From contig JBCCIN010000044.1 of NCBI GenBank assembly GCA_039028235.1, positions 1 through 19,073 of the forward strand: a DNA stretch of 19,073 nucleotides. Reading direction: 5' to 3'. The position numbers were made by a program, and so were the translations under genes. Below, piece after piece: positions 1-7,943 of the stretch. The notes under the pieces were generated by a model, which worked only from the letters and a program-made list of their open reading frames with translations, was not told where the DNA came from and searched no databases. Position 1 is the stretch's first letter, and the number at the start of each line of letters is the position of its first letter. This stretch comes from JANQPX01 sp039028235. Its GTDB lineage: Bacteria; Pseudomonadota; Alphaproteobacteria; Geminicoccales; Geminicoccaceae.

Positions 1-168
1 ACGTTCGGCGAGGACTGGACGGTCGATCTGACCAGCGGTGAGATCGAGTCGACGAACAGCTCTGGCGAGAATGGCTGGCTCGATCTGACCGATGACGCGG
101 CCGGCACGATTACCCTGCAGGACGGCACCGAGATCAACTTCGACGGGATCGAGCATATTCAGTGGTGA
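1..168 (+). CDS. C-terminal end of a probable secreted beta-roll (RTX/Hint-type) protein, partial
   Basis: Frame 1 is open from the first base of the window and stops with TGA at 166-168, giving 55 residues. The peptide is acidic, rich in Gly, Asp, Thr and Ser, and has alternating short beta-strand patterns ending in D-G-T-E-I-N-F-D-G-I-E-H-I-Q-W. This type of ending (I-x-F-x-G-I-E-x-I) is typical of alphaproteobacterial extracellular calcium-binding beta-roll or Hint-domain proteins. The N-terminus lies outside the window, so neither the catalytic domain (if any) nor the secretion signal can be seen. The gene is convergent with the FrnE-like gene, 19 bp away. Coding status is well supported by frame and composition; the family assignment is inference. 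Confidence 0.5.
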   Translation, partial: TFGEDWTVDLTSGEIESTNSSGENGWLDLTDDAAGTITLQDGTEINFDGIEHIQW

Positions 169-187
169 GGCGGGTCGCTCCGCAGCG

Positions 188-853
188 TCAGGCGACCGCT
201 TCGGTGCTGGCGACGTCGAGCAGCCCGGCCAGCACCTCCGGGGCCTGCGCGCCGGTGATGACGTGCTGCTGGTCGACGACATAGACGGGCACACCCTGGA
301 CACCCATCATATGCGCGCGCTGATGGCCGCGGATGATGTCGGCGCTGTGGGCGTCGCCCGAATAGAGCGCATCGATGTCGCCGGGCGCGATCCCCGTGGC
401 TGCGCCGAGGCGACGTAAAGCGTCGGCGTTGCCGATGTCGATGCCATCCTCGAAAAACGCCTTGAAGAGTGTTCTGATAATAGCCTCGCCAAGGCCCTGC
501 TGCTGCGCCAGGAGAATCAGTCGCTGGGCGGCGACCGTGTTCGGCGTTCGTCGGATCTTGTCAAAAGCGAACGTCATGCCCTCTTCGCGGCCCGCTGCCT
601 CGATCCGTTGGTAGATCTGACGAGCTTCAGCATCGCCGCCGAATTTTGCGCGAAGATAGGTGTGCCGGTCCATGCCCTCCTTTGGCAGCTGCGGGTTCAA
701 CATATAGGGCCACCAGCGAAGCTCGACCTGAAGGGCAGGGCGAAGCTCTCTCGCTTTGTCGAGGCGCACGAGGCCGAGATAGCACCAGGGGCAGGCGAGA
801 TCGGCGATCATGTCGACCCTAATCACCTTGCCATCATCAACCTGTATGTCCAT
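188..853 (-). CDS. DsbA family oxidoreductase, FrnE-like thioredoxin-fold protein
   Basis: A 221-residue protein of the DsbA/FrnE/2-hydroxychromene-2-carboxylate isomerase family. The redox motif C21-P-W-C24 sits in A-D-L-A-C-P-W-C-Y-L-G near the N-terminus, the usual place for the family. A large helical insertion follows (about residues 60-170), and the cis-Pro loop is V188-P189 in G-V-P-V-Y-V-V-D. There is no signal peptide, so it is probably a cytosolic thiol oxidoreductase or a glutathione-linked isomerase rather than a periplasmic DsbA. The start ATG (851-853) has GGAG about 9 bases upstream. It is the last gene of a minus-strand series (amidase, enolase-superfamily enzyme, this gene), 84 bp after the preceding stop, so cotranscription is plausible. 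The substrate is unknown. Confidence 0.9.
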   Translation of the reverse strand: MDIQVDDGKVIRVDMIADLACPWCYLGLVRLDKARELRPALQVELRWWPYMLNPQLPKEGMDRHTYLRAKFGGDAEARQIYQRIEAAGREEGMTFAFDKIRRTPNTVAAQRLILLAQQQGLGEAIIRTLFKAFFEDGIDIGNADALRRLGAATGIAPGDIDALYSGDAHSADIIRGHQRAHMMGVQGVPVYVVDQQHVITGAQAPEVLAGLLDVASTEAVA

Positions 854-937
854 AGGCGGGCTCCGCTTGCGAAATCAGCGACATCTTCCAGGAGATGGCA
901 CGTCTTGTCGAGAATACCACCCGCAGATCTGCTCGAT

Positions 938-2077
938 CTATCTGTCGATCCGGTAGCGTTCGACCGTTTCGGGGTTGAGCTTGATGCCGAGGCCGGGACC
1001 GTCCGGCACCGCCACCTGGCCGTTGACCGGCTGCAGCGGTGTCGCCAAGAGATCGTCACGAAGGGGGTTTTCCCCGACGTCATATTCTAAAAGGCGCGGG
1101 TAGGGCGTGTGGTCGCTGTGCGGGTAATCCGGCAGTGCTGCGAGAAAATGCACGGCAGCAGCGAGACCGACGGCGCCTCCCCAGCAATGGGGCGAATAGC
1201 GAATATTGCAGATCTGGCAGAGTGCCGCGATGTTCCTGGCCTGATCGAAGCCGCCGCAAAGCGTGAGATCCGGTTGCACAATGTCGACCGCGCGCGGATG
1301 CATCAGCCTCGCAAAGTCATGCATCGTGTAAAGTGCCTCGCCCGCGGCGACTGGGATGCTTGCTCGGGCGGTCAGCGCGCAATAGCCTTGAACGTCCTGC
1401 GGAGGCAGTGGTTCCTCATAAAGATGGATGCCGACATCGCTGATTCGCGTCATGCTTTCCAGCGTCAGATCGGCGGTGTAGTTGCCGTTGGCATCCACGA
1501 GGATCAGCATGTCGTCGCCAAGCAGCTCGCGCGTCAGCATGCAGCGCGCCTGATCCGAGCTGGGGCTGAGGCCGATCTTGATCTTGACTGCATGGAAGCC
1601 ACCTTCGGAGACCCGTTCGAGCTGGGTCGGCAGCTTGCCTTCGGGATCGTCGGTGATGTAGCCGTCGGAGGCATAGGCCGGGATGACCTCCTTGCCGCGG
1701 CCGCCCAGGAGATCGGCGACTGAAACGCCGAGAGTCCGTCCGAGCGCATCGTGGCAGGCGATGTTGATGCCGCTATAGCAGGCGGTCATTTGGTTCTGCA
1801 GGCCGAGATGGTAGCGGCTCGAGATAATGTCGGACCAGACCAGCTCACGCTCATAAAGCGTTCGGCCGACGAACGCCTCCTTAATCAGGTCGAGATAGGC
1901 CGCGGCGACCTTGGGCGGACCCCAGGCTTCGCCAATGCCGACGACGCCTTCCTCAGTCTCGACCTCGATCAGCCCGCACTCCCGCCTGGCCGTCTTGCCT
2001 CTTGCCATGCCATAGGCTTTGGCTTCGTCCATGACAAAGGCGAGCGGGATCAGGCGTATGTCGCGAATGCGGGTCAA
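938..2077 (-). CDS. Mandelate racemase/muconate lactonizing enzyme family protein (enolase superfamily)
   Basis: A 379-residue enolase-superfamily enzyme with a full active-site set of the mandelate racemase subgroup: K165-x-K167 (V-K-I-K-I-G), metal ligands D195 (V-D-A-N-G), E221 or E222 (Y-E-E-P-L) and E247 (A-A-G-E-A), the D270/H297 dyad (Q-P-D-L-T and S-P-H-C-W-G-G), and a candidate E331. Such enzymes abstract an alpha-proton from a carboxylate with Mg2+ and then racemise, dehydrate or cycloisomerise; subgroup members are often acid-sugar dehydratases or amino-acid derivative racemases. The substrate cannot be read from sequence. The start is TTG (complement of 2075-2077): an excellent GGGGAGGAG lies 6 bases upstream and the next in-frame Met is 14 codons inside. 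The gene is 29 bp downstream of the amidase stop, so the two probably form an operon and may act on one compound. Confidence 0.92.
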   Translation of the reverse strand: MTRIRDIRLIPLAFVMDEAKAYGMARGKTARRECGLIEVETEEGVVGIGEAWGPPKVAAAYLDLIKEAFVGRTLYERELVWSDIISSRYHLGLQNQMTACYSGINIACHDALGRTLGVSVADLLGGRGKEVIPAYASDGYITDDPEGKLPTQLERVSEGGFHAVKIKIGLSPSSDQARCMLTRELLGDDMLILVDANGNYTADLTLESMTRISDVGIHLYEEPLPPQDVQGYCALTARASIPVAAGEALYTMHDFARLMHPRAVDIVQPDLTLCGGFDQARNIAALCQICNIRYSPHCWGGAVGLAAAVHFLAALPDYPHSDHTPYPRLLEYDVGENPLRDDLLATPLQPVNGQVAVPDGPGLGIKLNPETVERYRIDR

Positions 2078-2106
2078 ACGTCACTCCTCCCCGGTCGTCC
2101 GAGGCC

Positions 2107-3540
2107 TCAGTTTGCGAGCTGAGCCAGATCCGGCAACGGCCGCCCAAGGCCTTCTATGCGTATCATATGATGCTCCAAAGCGCGCGAAATGGCCAGAACA
2201 CGCGCATCACCGCCCCTTTTGCCGCAAATCTGTATGCCGAACGGCATTCCGGTGTTATCGAGGCCGGCGGGCAGGCAGACCACGGGATGGCAGGTCAGGG
2301 TGAGGCCGTAGGCGAGCGCCAGCCAATGGAAATAGGTTCTAAGCGGCTCGCCGTTGATCTCGGCCGGATAGAGTTGGCCGTGGGGGAACGGAGGCACCGA
2401 CATGGCCGGGCAAATGAGGACGTCGTAGTCCTCCATGAAGGCGACGAAGCGCTTGTAGATCGCGGTATGCGATGCCATTGCGCGGCCGACATCGGCGAGG
2501 CTCATCAAGAGCCCCTGCTCGACATTGGCCACGATATTGGGGCCGAGAATGTCCGGATTTTCGTCGTAGGTCGGCTTATGCGCCGCAACGAAAGACAGAG
2601 CCCTGTTCACCTCGAACGCCTCATCAGCCCCTTCAAGGGGCGGGTCAACCTGCCTGACACTCGCGAAGGCCGATTGTAGCTTGTCGATCACGGCTTTGAA
2701 CGTGACACGGATGTCGTTGTCGATCGGGGCGAAGCCGAGGTCCTCGCTTACGGCGACCTTGACGTCGCCGAGATCGATATCCGACAGAGGGTGCAGGGCC
2801 TCTAAGTCGAGTGGGCCGGAAAGCGGATCGCGCGGGTCGTTCGCCGCCATCGCCTGATAGAGCAGGGCGAGATCGTCGACCGAACGGGCCATCGGTCCCT
2901 GCACACCGATAGACAACCAGCCGAGCTGGCGCGTTTCATCAGGGACCCAGCCAGGGGACGGGCGCATGCCGACGATGCCGCAATAGGCGGCGGGATTGCG
3001 GAGGCTGCCGCCCATGTCCGAGCCGGTGGCGAGCGGTACCATACCGGTGGCAAGCGCCACGGCCGACCCGCCGGAGGAACCCGCACAGGTCTTCTCCGGG
3101 TCGAAAGGATTGCCGGTCACCCCGTAGACCGGATTGACCGTATTGGCGCCCGCCCCGAATTCCGGCGTGTTGGTTTTGCCGATGACGACGCCGCCTGCCT
3201 GACGCACCGCTTGCACCTGACGCGCGTCGGCTTCGGGGACCAGATCCGCGAACTGTGGCGAGCCGAAGGTCGTACGAACACCTTCGGTCAGCACCAGATC
3301 CTTGATGCCGATCGGAAGCCCGTGAAGGCTTCCTAGATCATCGCCGCCCAGAACCGCCGCTTCGGCCGCTTTCGCTTCGGTCTCTGCGCGCTCGAAGCAG
3401 GTCGCGACCATGGCGTTGACGCTGCCATTAACCTCCTCGATCCGCTCGATGCAGGAGGCGAGCAACTCGACCGGCGAGACCTCTTTTTCGGCGATCATGT
3501 TGCGAAGCTCGACCGCGGAACGGTCACAAAGGGCGGTCAT
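2107..3540 (-). CDS. Amidase (amidase signature family)
   Basis: A 477-residue cytosolic amidase-signature hydrolase. The Ser-cisSer-Lys triad is visible: K80 (G-I-K-D-L), the cis-Ser at S155/S156 in C-A-G-S-S-G-G-S-A, and nucleophile S179 in G-S-D-M-G-G-S-L-R-N-P. Length and motif spacing match the family, which hydrolyses small amides and includes GatA-like paralogues; no GatB or GatC is nearby, so a catabolic amidase is more likely than an amidotransferase subunit. The open frame extends upstream to 3636, but the ATG at 3538-3540 is preferred: it has GGGAG about 8 bases upstream and begins with the family-typical M-T-A-L-C-D-R-S-A-V-E-L. It is the first gene of the minus-strand operon and is divergent from the FAD/GcvT oxidoreductase gene. 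Confidence 0.93.
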   Translation of the reverse strand: MTALCDRSAVELRNMIAEKEVSPVELLASCIERIEEVNGSVNAMVATCFERAETEAKAAEAAVLGGDDLGSLHGLPIGIKDLVLTEGVRTTFGSPQFADLVPEADARQVQAVRQAGGVVIGKTNTPEFGAGANTVNPVYGVTGNPFDPEKTCAGSSGGSAVALATGMVPLATGSDMGGSLRNPAAYCGIVGMRPSPGWVPDETRQLGWLSIGVQGPMARSVDDLALLYQAMAANDPRDPLSGPLDLEALHPLSDIDLGDVKVAVSEDLGFAPIDNDIRVTFKAVIDKLQSAFASVRQVDPPLEGADEAFEVNRALSFVAAHKPTYDENPDILGPNIVANVEQGLLMSLADVGRAMASHTAIYKRFVAFMEDYDVLICPAMSVPPFPHGQLYPAEINGEPLRTYFHWLALAYGLTLTCHPVVCLPAGLDNTGMPFGIQICGKRGGDARVLAISRALEHHMIRIEGLGRPLPDLAQLAN

Positions 3541-3721
3541 AAAGCATCTCCCGCTGATTGCCTGCCGCCAGTGCGCGAGCCGCTCAGCCGCTGCATGATG
3601 TCTCCCCGATGCTCTATCGCTTCCGCCGCTAGTCAAGCGTAACGTCTGACGCCATAGCTGGCCAGGGGACCTCCAACCAAGAGGCGTCGAGAAGGAGATC
3701 TAACAGGCAGGAGGGCTGGTG
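3541..3721. promoter_or_regulatory. Divergent intergenic region between amidase and oxidoreductase operons
   Basis: This stretch separates two divergent operons and must hold both promoters, but I see no convincing -35/-10 pair in either direction. It ends in a strong Shine-Dalgarno (AGGAGGG, 3709-3715) that serves a small upstream ORF rather than the oxidoreductase itself. Confidence 0.4.
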
Positions 3722-3740
3722 ATGTCGTGTTTGCGACATC
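3721..3740. promoter_or_regulatory. Perfect inverted repeat GATGTCG-N6-CGACATC
   Basis: The 7-base arms 3721-3727 and 3734-3740 are exact reverse complements separated by six bases. It may be a regulator operator or, in RNA, a hairpin in the leader of the oxidoreductase mRNA. The left arm contains the ATG of a small upstream ORF (3722), so folding could control that start. A partly similar GCGATGTTG lies about 22 bases downstream. Confidence 0.5.
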
Positions 3741-3817
3741 GTCTGGCTGTTGCTGAGCTTTGCGATGTTGTGCTGGCCTGCTACCAAGCAAGACAAGACA
3801 ACTTGCGACAGGGATGA
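3722..3817 (+). CDS. Possible 31-aa leader ORF before the oxidoreductase gene
   Basis: A short ORF starting at ATG 3722 with a near-ideal Shine-Dalgarno AGGAGGG (3709-3715) six bases upstream. It encodes 31 residues beginning M-S-C-L-R-H-R-L-A-V-A-E-L and ends with TGA 3815-3817, which overlaps an in-frame ATG (3814) of the oxidoreductase as ATGA, a typical translational-coupling arrangement. Third codon positions are less GC-rich than in the neighbouring genes, which argues against an ordinary conserved protein and fits a leader peptide. I do not recognise the sequence. Whether it is translated is inference. Confidence 0.35.
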   Translation: MSCLRHRLAVAELCDVVLACYQARQDNLRQG

Positions 3818-3822
3818 CGGCC

Positions 3823-6246
3823 ATGGCAGAGCAGGCGAGGGTGGTGATCATTGGTGGTGGCGCTGTCGGTTGCAGCTGTCTCTATCATTTGGCCAGGGCT
3901 GGCTGGACCGACAGTGTGCTGGTCGAGCAGGACGAGCTGACGTCAGGCTCCACCTGGCATGCCGCTGGCAACTGCCCGACCTTCTCCGGCAGCTGGAACA
4001 TCATCAAGTATCAGCGCTACTCGGCGGATCTCTACAAGACCTTCTCCGAGACCGTTGACTATCCGATCAATTATCACGCCACTGGATCGATCCGCCTTGC
4101 TCACACCGAGGAGCGTGTGGATGAGTTTCTGCATGCGCGCAGCATGGCCGAGGCCCAGGGCATCGACTATCAGCTTTGGACGCCGGATCAGGCAGTCGAG
4201 GCCTACCCGTTTCTCGAAACCCATGACATCAAGACCGTCCTCTGGGACCCCAATGACGGCGACATCGACCCCTCCCAACTGACCCAGGCGTTTGCTAAGG
4301 GGGCTCGCGATCTGGGTGCGAAGGTCAAGCGCTTCACCAAAGTCACAGGCCTGGAGCAGCAGCCGGACAGTACGTGGCTGGTCCGGACCGACAAGGGCGA
4401 TATTCGCGCGGACATCGTGGTCAACGCCGCCGGCTATCGCGCGGGCGAGGTCATGGCGATGGTCGATCAGAAGCTGCCGATCGTCACCATGTCGCACCAA
4501 TATCTGATCACCGAGCCGATCCCGGAACTGGAGGCACGCGACGGCAAGCTGCCGCTCCTGCGCGATCCCGATATTTCCTATTACCTCCGCGAAGAGCGGG
4601 ACGGCCTGATTCTCGGCCCCTATGAGTGGAAGGCCACGCCCATGTGGCTGGACGGCATGCCTGACGATTTCGCCAACCAGCTCTGGGGGGACGATCTCGA
4701 TCGCATCGAGTGGTATATCGAGCAGGCGATCGAGCGCGTGCCGCTTTTGGGCTCGGTCGGCGTGCAGCGGGTGATCAATGGCCCAATCCCCTATTCGCCT
4801 GATGGCAATCCCTATATCGGCCCGGCCCACGACCTGAAGAATTTCTACCAGTGCTGCTGCTTCAGCTTCGGCATCGCGCAGGCAGGCGGCGCCGGCAAGA
4901 CGCTCGCCGAATGGGTCACCGAAGGCGAGCCCGAATGGGATCTCTGGGCGCTCGATCCGCGCCGCTACACCGACTACGCCACCAAGACCTATGTCACGGC
5001 GAAGGCGATCGAGCTCTATCAGTATGAATACGGCATCGGCTTTCCCTTCGAAGAGCGGGCCGCGGGGCGGCCGGCCCGGACTTCTCCCCTCTACGACTGT
5101 CTCGCGGCGAAGGGTGCCCGCTTCGGTGCGCGCGGCGGCTGGGAAAGGGCGGTGTTCTTCACACCTGACGAGGGGCTCGAAGATCAGACCTTGAGTTTCA
5201 AACGTGATCGCAACTGGTTTGACCTGGTCGGCGAGGAGGTGAGGGCGGTCCGAGAAGATGTCGGCATTCTCGATTTGCCCGGCTTTTCCAAGTTCATGGT
5301 CGAAGGCGAGGGCGCCGAAGCCTGGCTCGATCGCATGACCTGCTCGAAACTGCCCCGCCTCGGCCGGGTCTCGCTCGCATATATGCTGAACGAGCAGGGC
5401 GGGGTGCTCTCCGAATTCACGATCACACGCCTGGCTGAGAACCGCTTCTACCTGATCTCGGCCGCCGCCGGCGAATGGCATGACGAGGACTGGTTGCGAA
5501 AGCACCTGCCGGATGATGGCAGCGTTCAACTCGGACCGCGCCATGGCCGGCGCGGCACCCTGGTGCTCGCCGGCCCCAAGTCACGCGATGTGCTTGCGGC
5601 GGTGACCGAAGCGGACCTCTCGAATGAGGCGTTCCCCTGGCTGACAGCGCAGCGAATCGAGATCGGCATGGCCGAGATCCTCGCCATGCGCGTCAACTAT
5701 GTCGGTGAGCTCGGCTGGGAACTGCACATCCCCGCCGAACACATGATTCCCATCTACGATGCGCTCTGGCAAGCAGGCGAACCCCACGGCATCCGCGATT
5801 TCGGCATGTACGCCATGGAAAGCCTCCGCCTCGATAAATGCTATCGTGGCTGGAAGTCGGATCTCGGCAGCGAATACAGCCCGCTGAAGTCCAGCCTCGA
5901 TCGTTTCATCGACCTCGGCAAAGAGAGCTTCGTCGGAAAGGACGCTTTGATCAAAGAGAAAGAGGCCGGTGTCGCGGAAAGGCTGGTGCCGCTGACTCTG
6001 GATCAGCCAGGCGTCGCAGACGCTCCCTTCTGTTCGCCGATCCGCCAAAATGGCGAGATCGTTGGCCTCGTGACCTCAGGCGGATGGAGCTATACGCTCG
6101 AAAAGAGCATCGTGCTCGCCTATGTGCGCACGGATCTGGCGACACCTGGGACGGCGCTCGACGTCGACATCCTCGGCGAGCGTTGTCCCGCGACCGTAGG
6201 TCAGGAGCCGCTCTATGATCACAACAACAGCCGCCTTCGTGCTTGA
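3823..6246 (+). CDS. GcvT family FAD-dependent oxidoreductase (dimethylglycine/sarcosine dehydrogenase-like)
   Basis: An 807-residue two-part flavoenzyme. The N-terminal half is a DAO-type FAD domain: R-V-V-I-I-G-G-G-A-V-G (residues 6-16) binds ADP, and S-G-S-T-W-H46-A-A-G matches the segment in which dimethylglycine and sarcosine dehydrogenases attach FAD through His. The C-terminal half, from about residue 420, is a GcvT/aminomethyltransferase-like domain that normally passes the released one-carbon unit to tetrahydrofolate. Family members oxidatively demethylate N-methylated amino acids in the cytosol. The frame is open upstream to 3760 and has an ATG at 3814, but ATG 3823 is preferred because AGGG (3810-3813) lies nine bases upstream. 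ATG 3814 overlaps the stop of the leader ORF and remains possible. It is followed after 80 bp by an amino-acid ABC transporter that probably supplies its substrate; the exact substrate is unknown. Confidence 0.92.
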   Translation: MAEQARVVIIGGGAVGCSCLYHLARAGWTDSVLVEQDELTSGSTWHAAGNCPTFSGSWNIIKYQRYSADLYKTFSETVDYPINYHATGSIRLAHTEERVDEFLHARSMAEAQGIDYQLWTPDQAVEAYPFLETHDIKTVLWDPNDGDIDPSQLTQAFAKGARDLGAKVKRFTKVTGLEQQPDSTWLVRTDKGDIRADIVVNAAGYRAGEVMAMVDQKLPIVTMSHQYLITEPIPELEARDGKLPLLRDPDISYYLREERDGLILGPYEWKATPMWLDGMPDDFANQLWGDDLDRIEWYIEQAIERVPLLGSVGVQRVINGPIPYSPDGNPYIGPAHDLKNFYQCCCFSFGIAQAGGAGKTLAEWVTEGEPEWDLWALDPRRYTDYATKTYVTAKAIELYQYEYGIGFPFEERAAGRPARTSPLYDCLAAKGARFGARGGWERAVFFTPDEGLEDQTLSFKRDRNWFDLVGEEVRAVREDVGILDLPGFSKFMVEGEGAEAWLDRMTCSKLPRLGRVSLAYMLNEQGGVLSEFTITRLAENRFYLISAAAGEWHDEDWLRKHLPDDGSVQLGPRHGRRGTLVLAGPKSRDVLAAVTEADLSNEAFPWLTAQRIEIGMAEILAMRVNYVGELGWELHIPAEHMIPIYDALWQAGEPHGIRDFGMYAMESLRLDKCYRGWKSDLGSEYSPLKSSLDRFIDLGKESFVGKDALIKEKEAGVAERLVPLTLDQPGVADAPFCSPIRQNGEIVGLVTSGGWSYTLEKSIVLAYVRTDLATPGTALDVDILGERCPATVGQEPLYDHNNSRLRA

Positions 6247-6297
6247 CTCGAGTGACACTTCTGCTCTGTTTGGTCTGTTAACGCCTTGAAGAAACAG

Positions 6298-6312
6298 GAT
6301 CACCGGGTGATC
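6298..6312. promoter_or_regulatory. Operator-like dyad GATCACC-G-GGTGATC
   Basis: Two perfect 7-base arms (6298-6304, 6306-6312) flank one central base, 14 bases before the ABC ATPase start codon. The one-base centre cannot form a hairpin loop without breaking pairs, so a dimeric repressor operator is more likely than an RNA structure. It lies in the only gap (80 bp) between the oxidoreductase and transporter genes. Confidence 0.45.
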
Positions 6313-6326
6313 GGACTCGGTTTGGC

Positions 6327-7097
6327 ATGACGACCGAAAACACAAAGAACGGCGCCTCCCTCGCCGTCGATGCCGTCGACGTGCACAAGCGCTTCGGCGA
6401 ACTCGAGGTGCTCAAGGGCATTACGATGTCGGCCGAAAAGGGTGACGTGCTGTCGATCATCGGCGCGTCGGGCTCAGGCAAAAGCACCTTTCTTCGCTGT
6501 CTGAATTTCCTCGAAACGCCGGACAGCGGTCGGATCAGGATCGGCGGGGAGGACATCGACGCCGCCGCGAAGCTCGACAAGAAGCGAATTCAAAGCCTCC
6601 GTCGCCGCGTCGCCATGGTGTTTCAAAGCTTCAATCTCTGGCCGCACAGGACGGTACTCGAAAATGTCATCGAGGTGCCCGTTCATGTCCAGGCCGTGCC
6701 CAAGGACGAAGCCGTCGGGCGGGCCGAGCGCTATCTCGAACGTGTCGGCCTTGCCGAAAAGAGGGACACCTACCCGTCCTTTCTCTCCGGTGGCCAGCAG
6801 CAGCGCGTCGCCATCGCGCGCGCGCTCGCGACCGAACCCGAGGTCATGCTGTTCGACGAGCCCACCTCGGCCCTCGACCCGGAATTGGTCGGCGAGGTGC
6901 TGGCGGTGATGCGCGGTCTTGCCGACGAAGGGCGGACCATGCTGGTGGTCACCCACGAGATGGAGTTTGCCCGGGGCGTCTCGTCCAAGGTCGTTTTCCT
7001 GCATCAGGGCAAGATCGCGGAGGAGGGACCGCCGGACCAGGTGTTCTCCAGGCCGACCAACGACGCCTGCAGAAAGTTTCTCGAACGGGTCCTTTGA
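6327..7097 (+). CDS. Amino-acid ABC transporter ATP-binding protein (HisP/OccP type)
   Basis: A 256-residue ATPase of the polar amino-acid uptake class. Visible motifs: Walker A G46-A-S-G-S-G-K-S53, Q-loop Q100 (M-V-F-Q-S-F-N-L-W-P-H), signature L-S-G-G-Q (153-157), Walker B V-M-L-F-D-E178-P, D-loop S-A-L-D, and the switch His H210 (V-V-T-H-E-M). The length and the S-F-N-L-W-P-H segment are characteristic of HisP/GlnQ/OccP proteins. It energises import on the cytosolic face with the two permeases encoded at 7944 and 8649. The Shine-Dalgarno is weak. The binding-protein gene begins 32 bp after its stop, so the transporter genes form one operon, perhaps partly separate from the oxidoreductase because of the operator-like dyad just upstream. 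Confidence 0.95.
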   Translation: MTTENTKNGASLAVDAVDVHKRFGELEVLKGITMSAEKGDVLSIIGASGSGKSTFLRCLNFLETPDSGRIRIGGEDIDAAAKLDKKRIQSLRRRVAMVFQSFNLWPHRTVLENVIEVPVHVQAVPKDEAVGRAERYLERVGLAEKRDTYPSFLSGGQQQRVAIARALATEPEVMLFDEPTSALDPELVGEVLAVMRGLADEGRTMLVVTHEMEFARGVSSKVVFLHQGKIAEEGPPDQVFSRPTNDACRKFLERVL

Positions 7098-7129
7098 CAA
7101 CAAGTTCCAACATTAAGGGGAGAATACTC

Positions 7130-7867
7130 ATGAACTCTTTGAAAATCCTCACTTTTGCGGCGGCGGCAAGCCTCGCTGCAGGCGCCGTCTCCGCCGAAAC
7201 GCTGACGATCGCCACCGAAGGGGCGTACCCGCCCTTCAATAACACCACCGCCGATGGCGAGTTGGTCGGCTTCGACGTCGACATTGCCAATGCGCTTTGC
7301 GAGGCGATGGAGCGCGAATGCGAGATCGTCGCCCAGGATTGGGATGGCATCATTCCGGGGCTGGTTCAGGAAAAATACGACGCGATCGTCGCCTCCATGT
7401 CGATCACGTCCGAGCGCCTTGAGACCATCGACTTCACCAATCCCTACTACTCCAACTATCTCGCCCTGGTCGCCAAGGACGGCGGCTCCATGTCCGTCGA
7501 CGACGTTGATAGCAAGTCCATCGGCGCGCAGCGCTCGACCATTGCGTCCGAGTGGGCCGAGGACAACTATGGCCGGCGCGGCGACGTCAAGCTCTACGAC
7601 ACCCAGACCGCCGCCTATGGCGATCTCACCGCCGGCCGGATCGAGGTCCTGATCAGCGACTATCTTCCGGTCGCCGAGTGGATGAAGGACAATCCTGACT
7701 ACACGCTGATCGGCGATAAGATCGATATCGACGATAAGATCGGCATCGGCATCCGCCAGGGTGAGGACGACCTCAAGGAATCCTTCAACGCCGCCCTCGA
7801 TCAGATCCGCGAAGACGGCACCTACAAGGCGATCAACGACAAATACTTCCCGGTCGACATTTATTGA
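7130..7867 (+). CDS. Amino-acid ABC transporter periplasmic substrate-binding protein
   Basis: A 245-residue family 3 solute-binding protein (ArgT/HisJ/OccT type). Residues 1-22 form a signal peptide (M-N-S-L-K-I-L-T-F then Ala-rich core) with probable cleavage after A-V-S-A before E-T-L-T-I. Family landmarks follow: E-G-A-Y-P-P-F-N, G-F-D-V-D-I-A, W-D-G-I-I-P-G-L, S-M-S-I-T-S-E-R, and the C-terminal D-G-T-Y-K-A-I-N-D-K-Y-F. The frame is open from 7094, but ATG 7130 is chosen because AAGGGGAG (7115-7122) lies seven bases upstream and the signal peptide begins there. These landmarks suggest a polar or cationic amino acid or a derivative such as an opine; adjacency to the FAD/GcvT enzyme suggests an N-substituted amino acid, which is inference. 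Confidence 0.95.
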   Translation: MNSLKILTFAAAASLAAGAVSAETLTIATEGAYPPFNNTTADGELVGFDVDIANALCEAMERECEIVAQDWDGIIPGLVQEKYDAIVASMSITSERLETIDFTNPYYSNYLALVAKDGGSMSVDDVDSKSIGAQRSTIASEWAEDNYGRRGDVKLYDTQTAAYGDLTAGRIEVLISDYLPVAEWMKDNPDYTLIGDKIDIDDKIGIGIRQGEDDLKESFNAALDQIREDGTYKAINDKYFPVDIY

Positions 7868-7892
7868 GGGGCGAGCGTGATGCTCTTCCTCC

Positions 7893-7917
7893 GCCGGGCG
7901 GGCCTGACCCGTCCGGC
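7893..7917 (+). terminator. Intercistronic stem-loop between binding protein and permease genes
   Basis: The arms GCCGGGCGGG (7893-7902) and CCCGTCCGGC (7908-7917) pair over ten positions with a single G-U, around a five-base loop CCTGA. No T-run follows, so it is not a classic intrinsic terminator. Its place directly after the binding-protein gene fits the known use of such stem-loops to stabilise the upstream mRNA or attenuate downstream permease expression, giving excess binding protein. Confidence 0.5.
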
Positions 7918-7943
7918 AAGTTCGGCCTGAGGGGCTCCCTCTG

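Noticed and set aside
3633..3851. A 72-codon minus-strand ORF in the divergent region
   Set aside because: It overlaps the oxidoreductase start and the inverted repeat, lacks a ribosome site and resembles nothing known.
3943..5544. A 533-codon open frame on the minus strand opposite the FAD/GcvT oxidoreductase gene
   Set aside because: It lies wholly opposite a gene with clear family motifs; long antisense frames are expected in GC-rich DNA, and its translation shows no recognisable domain.
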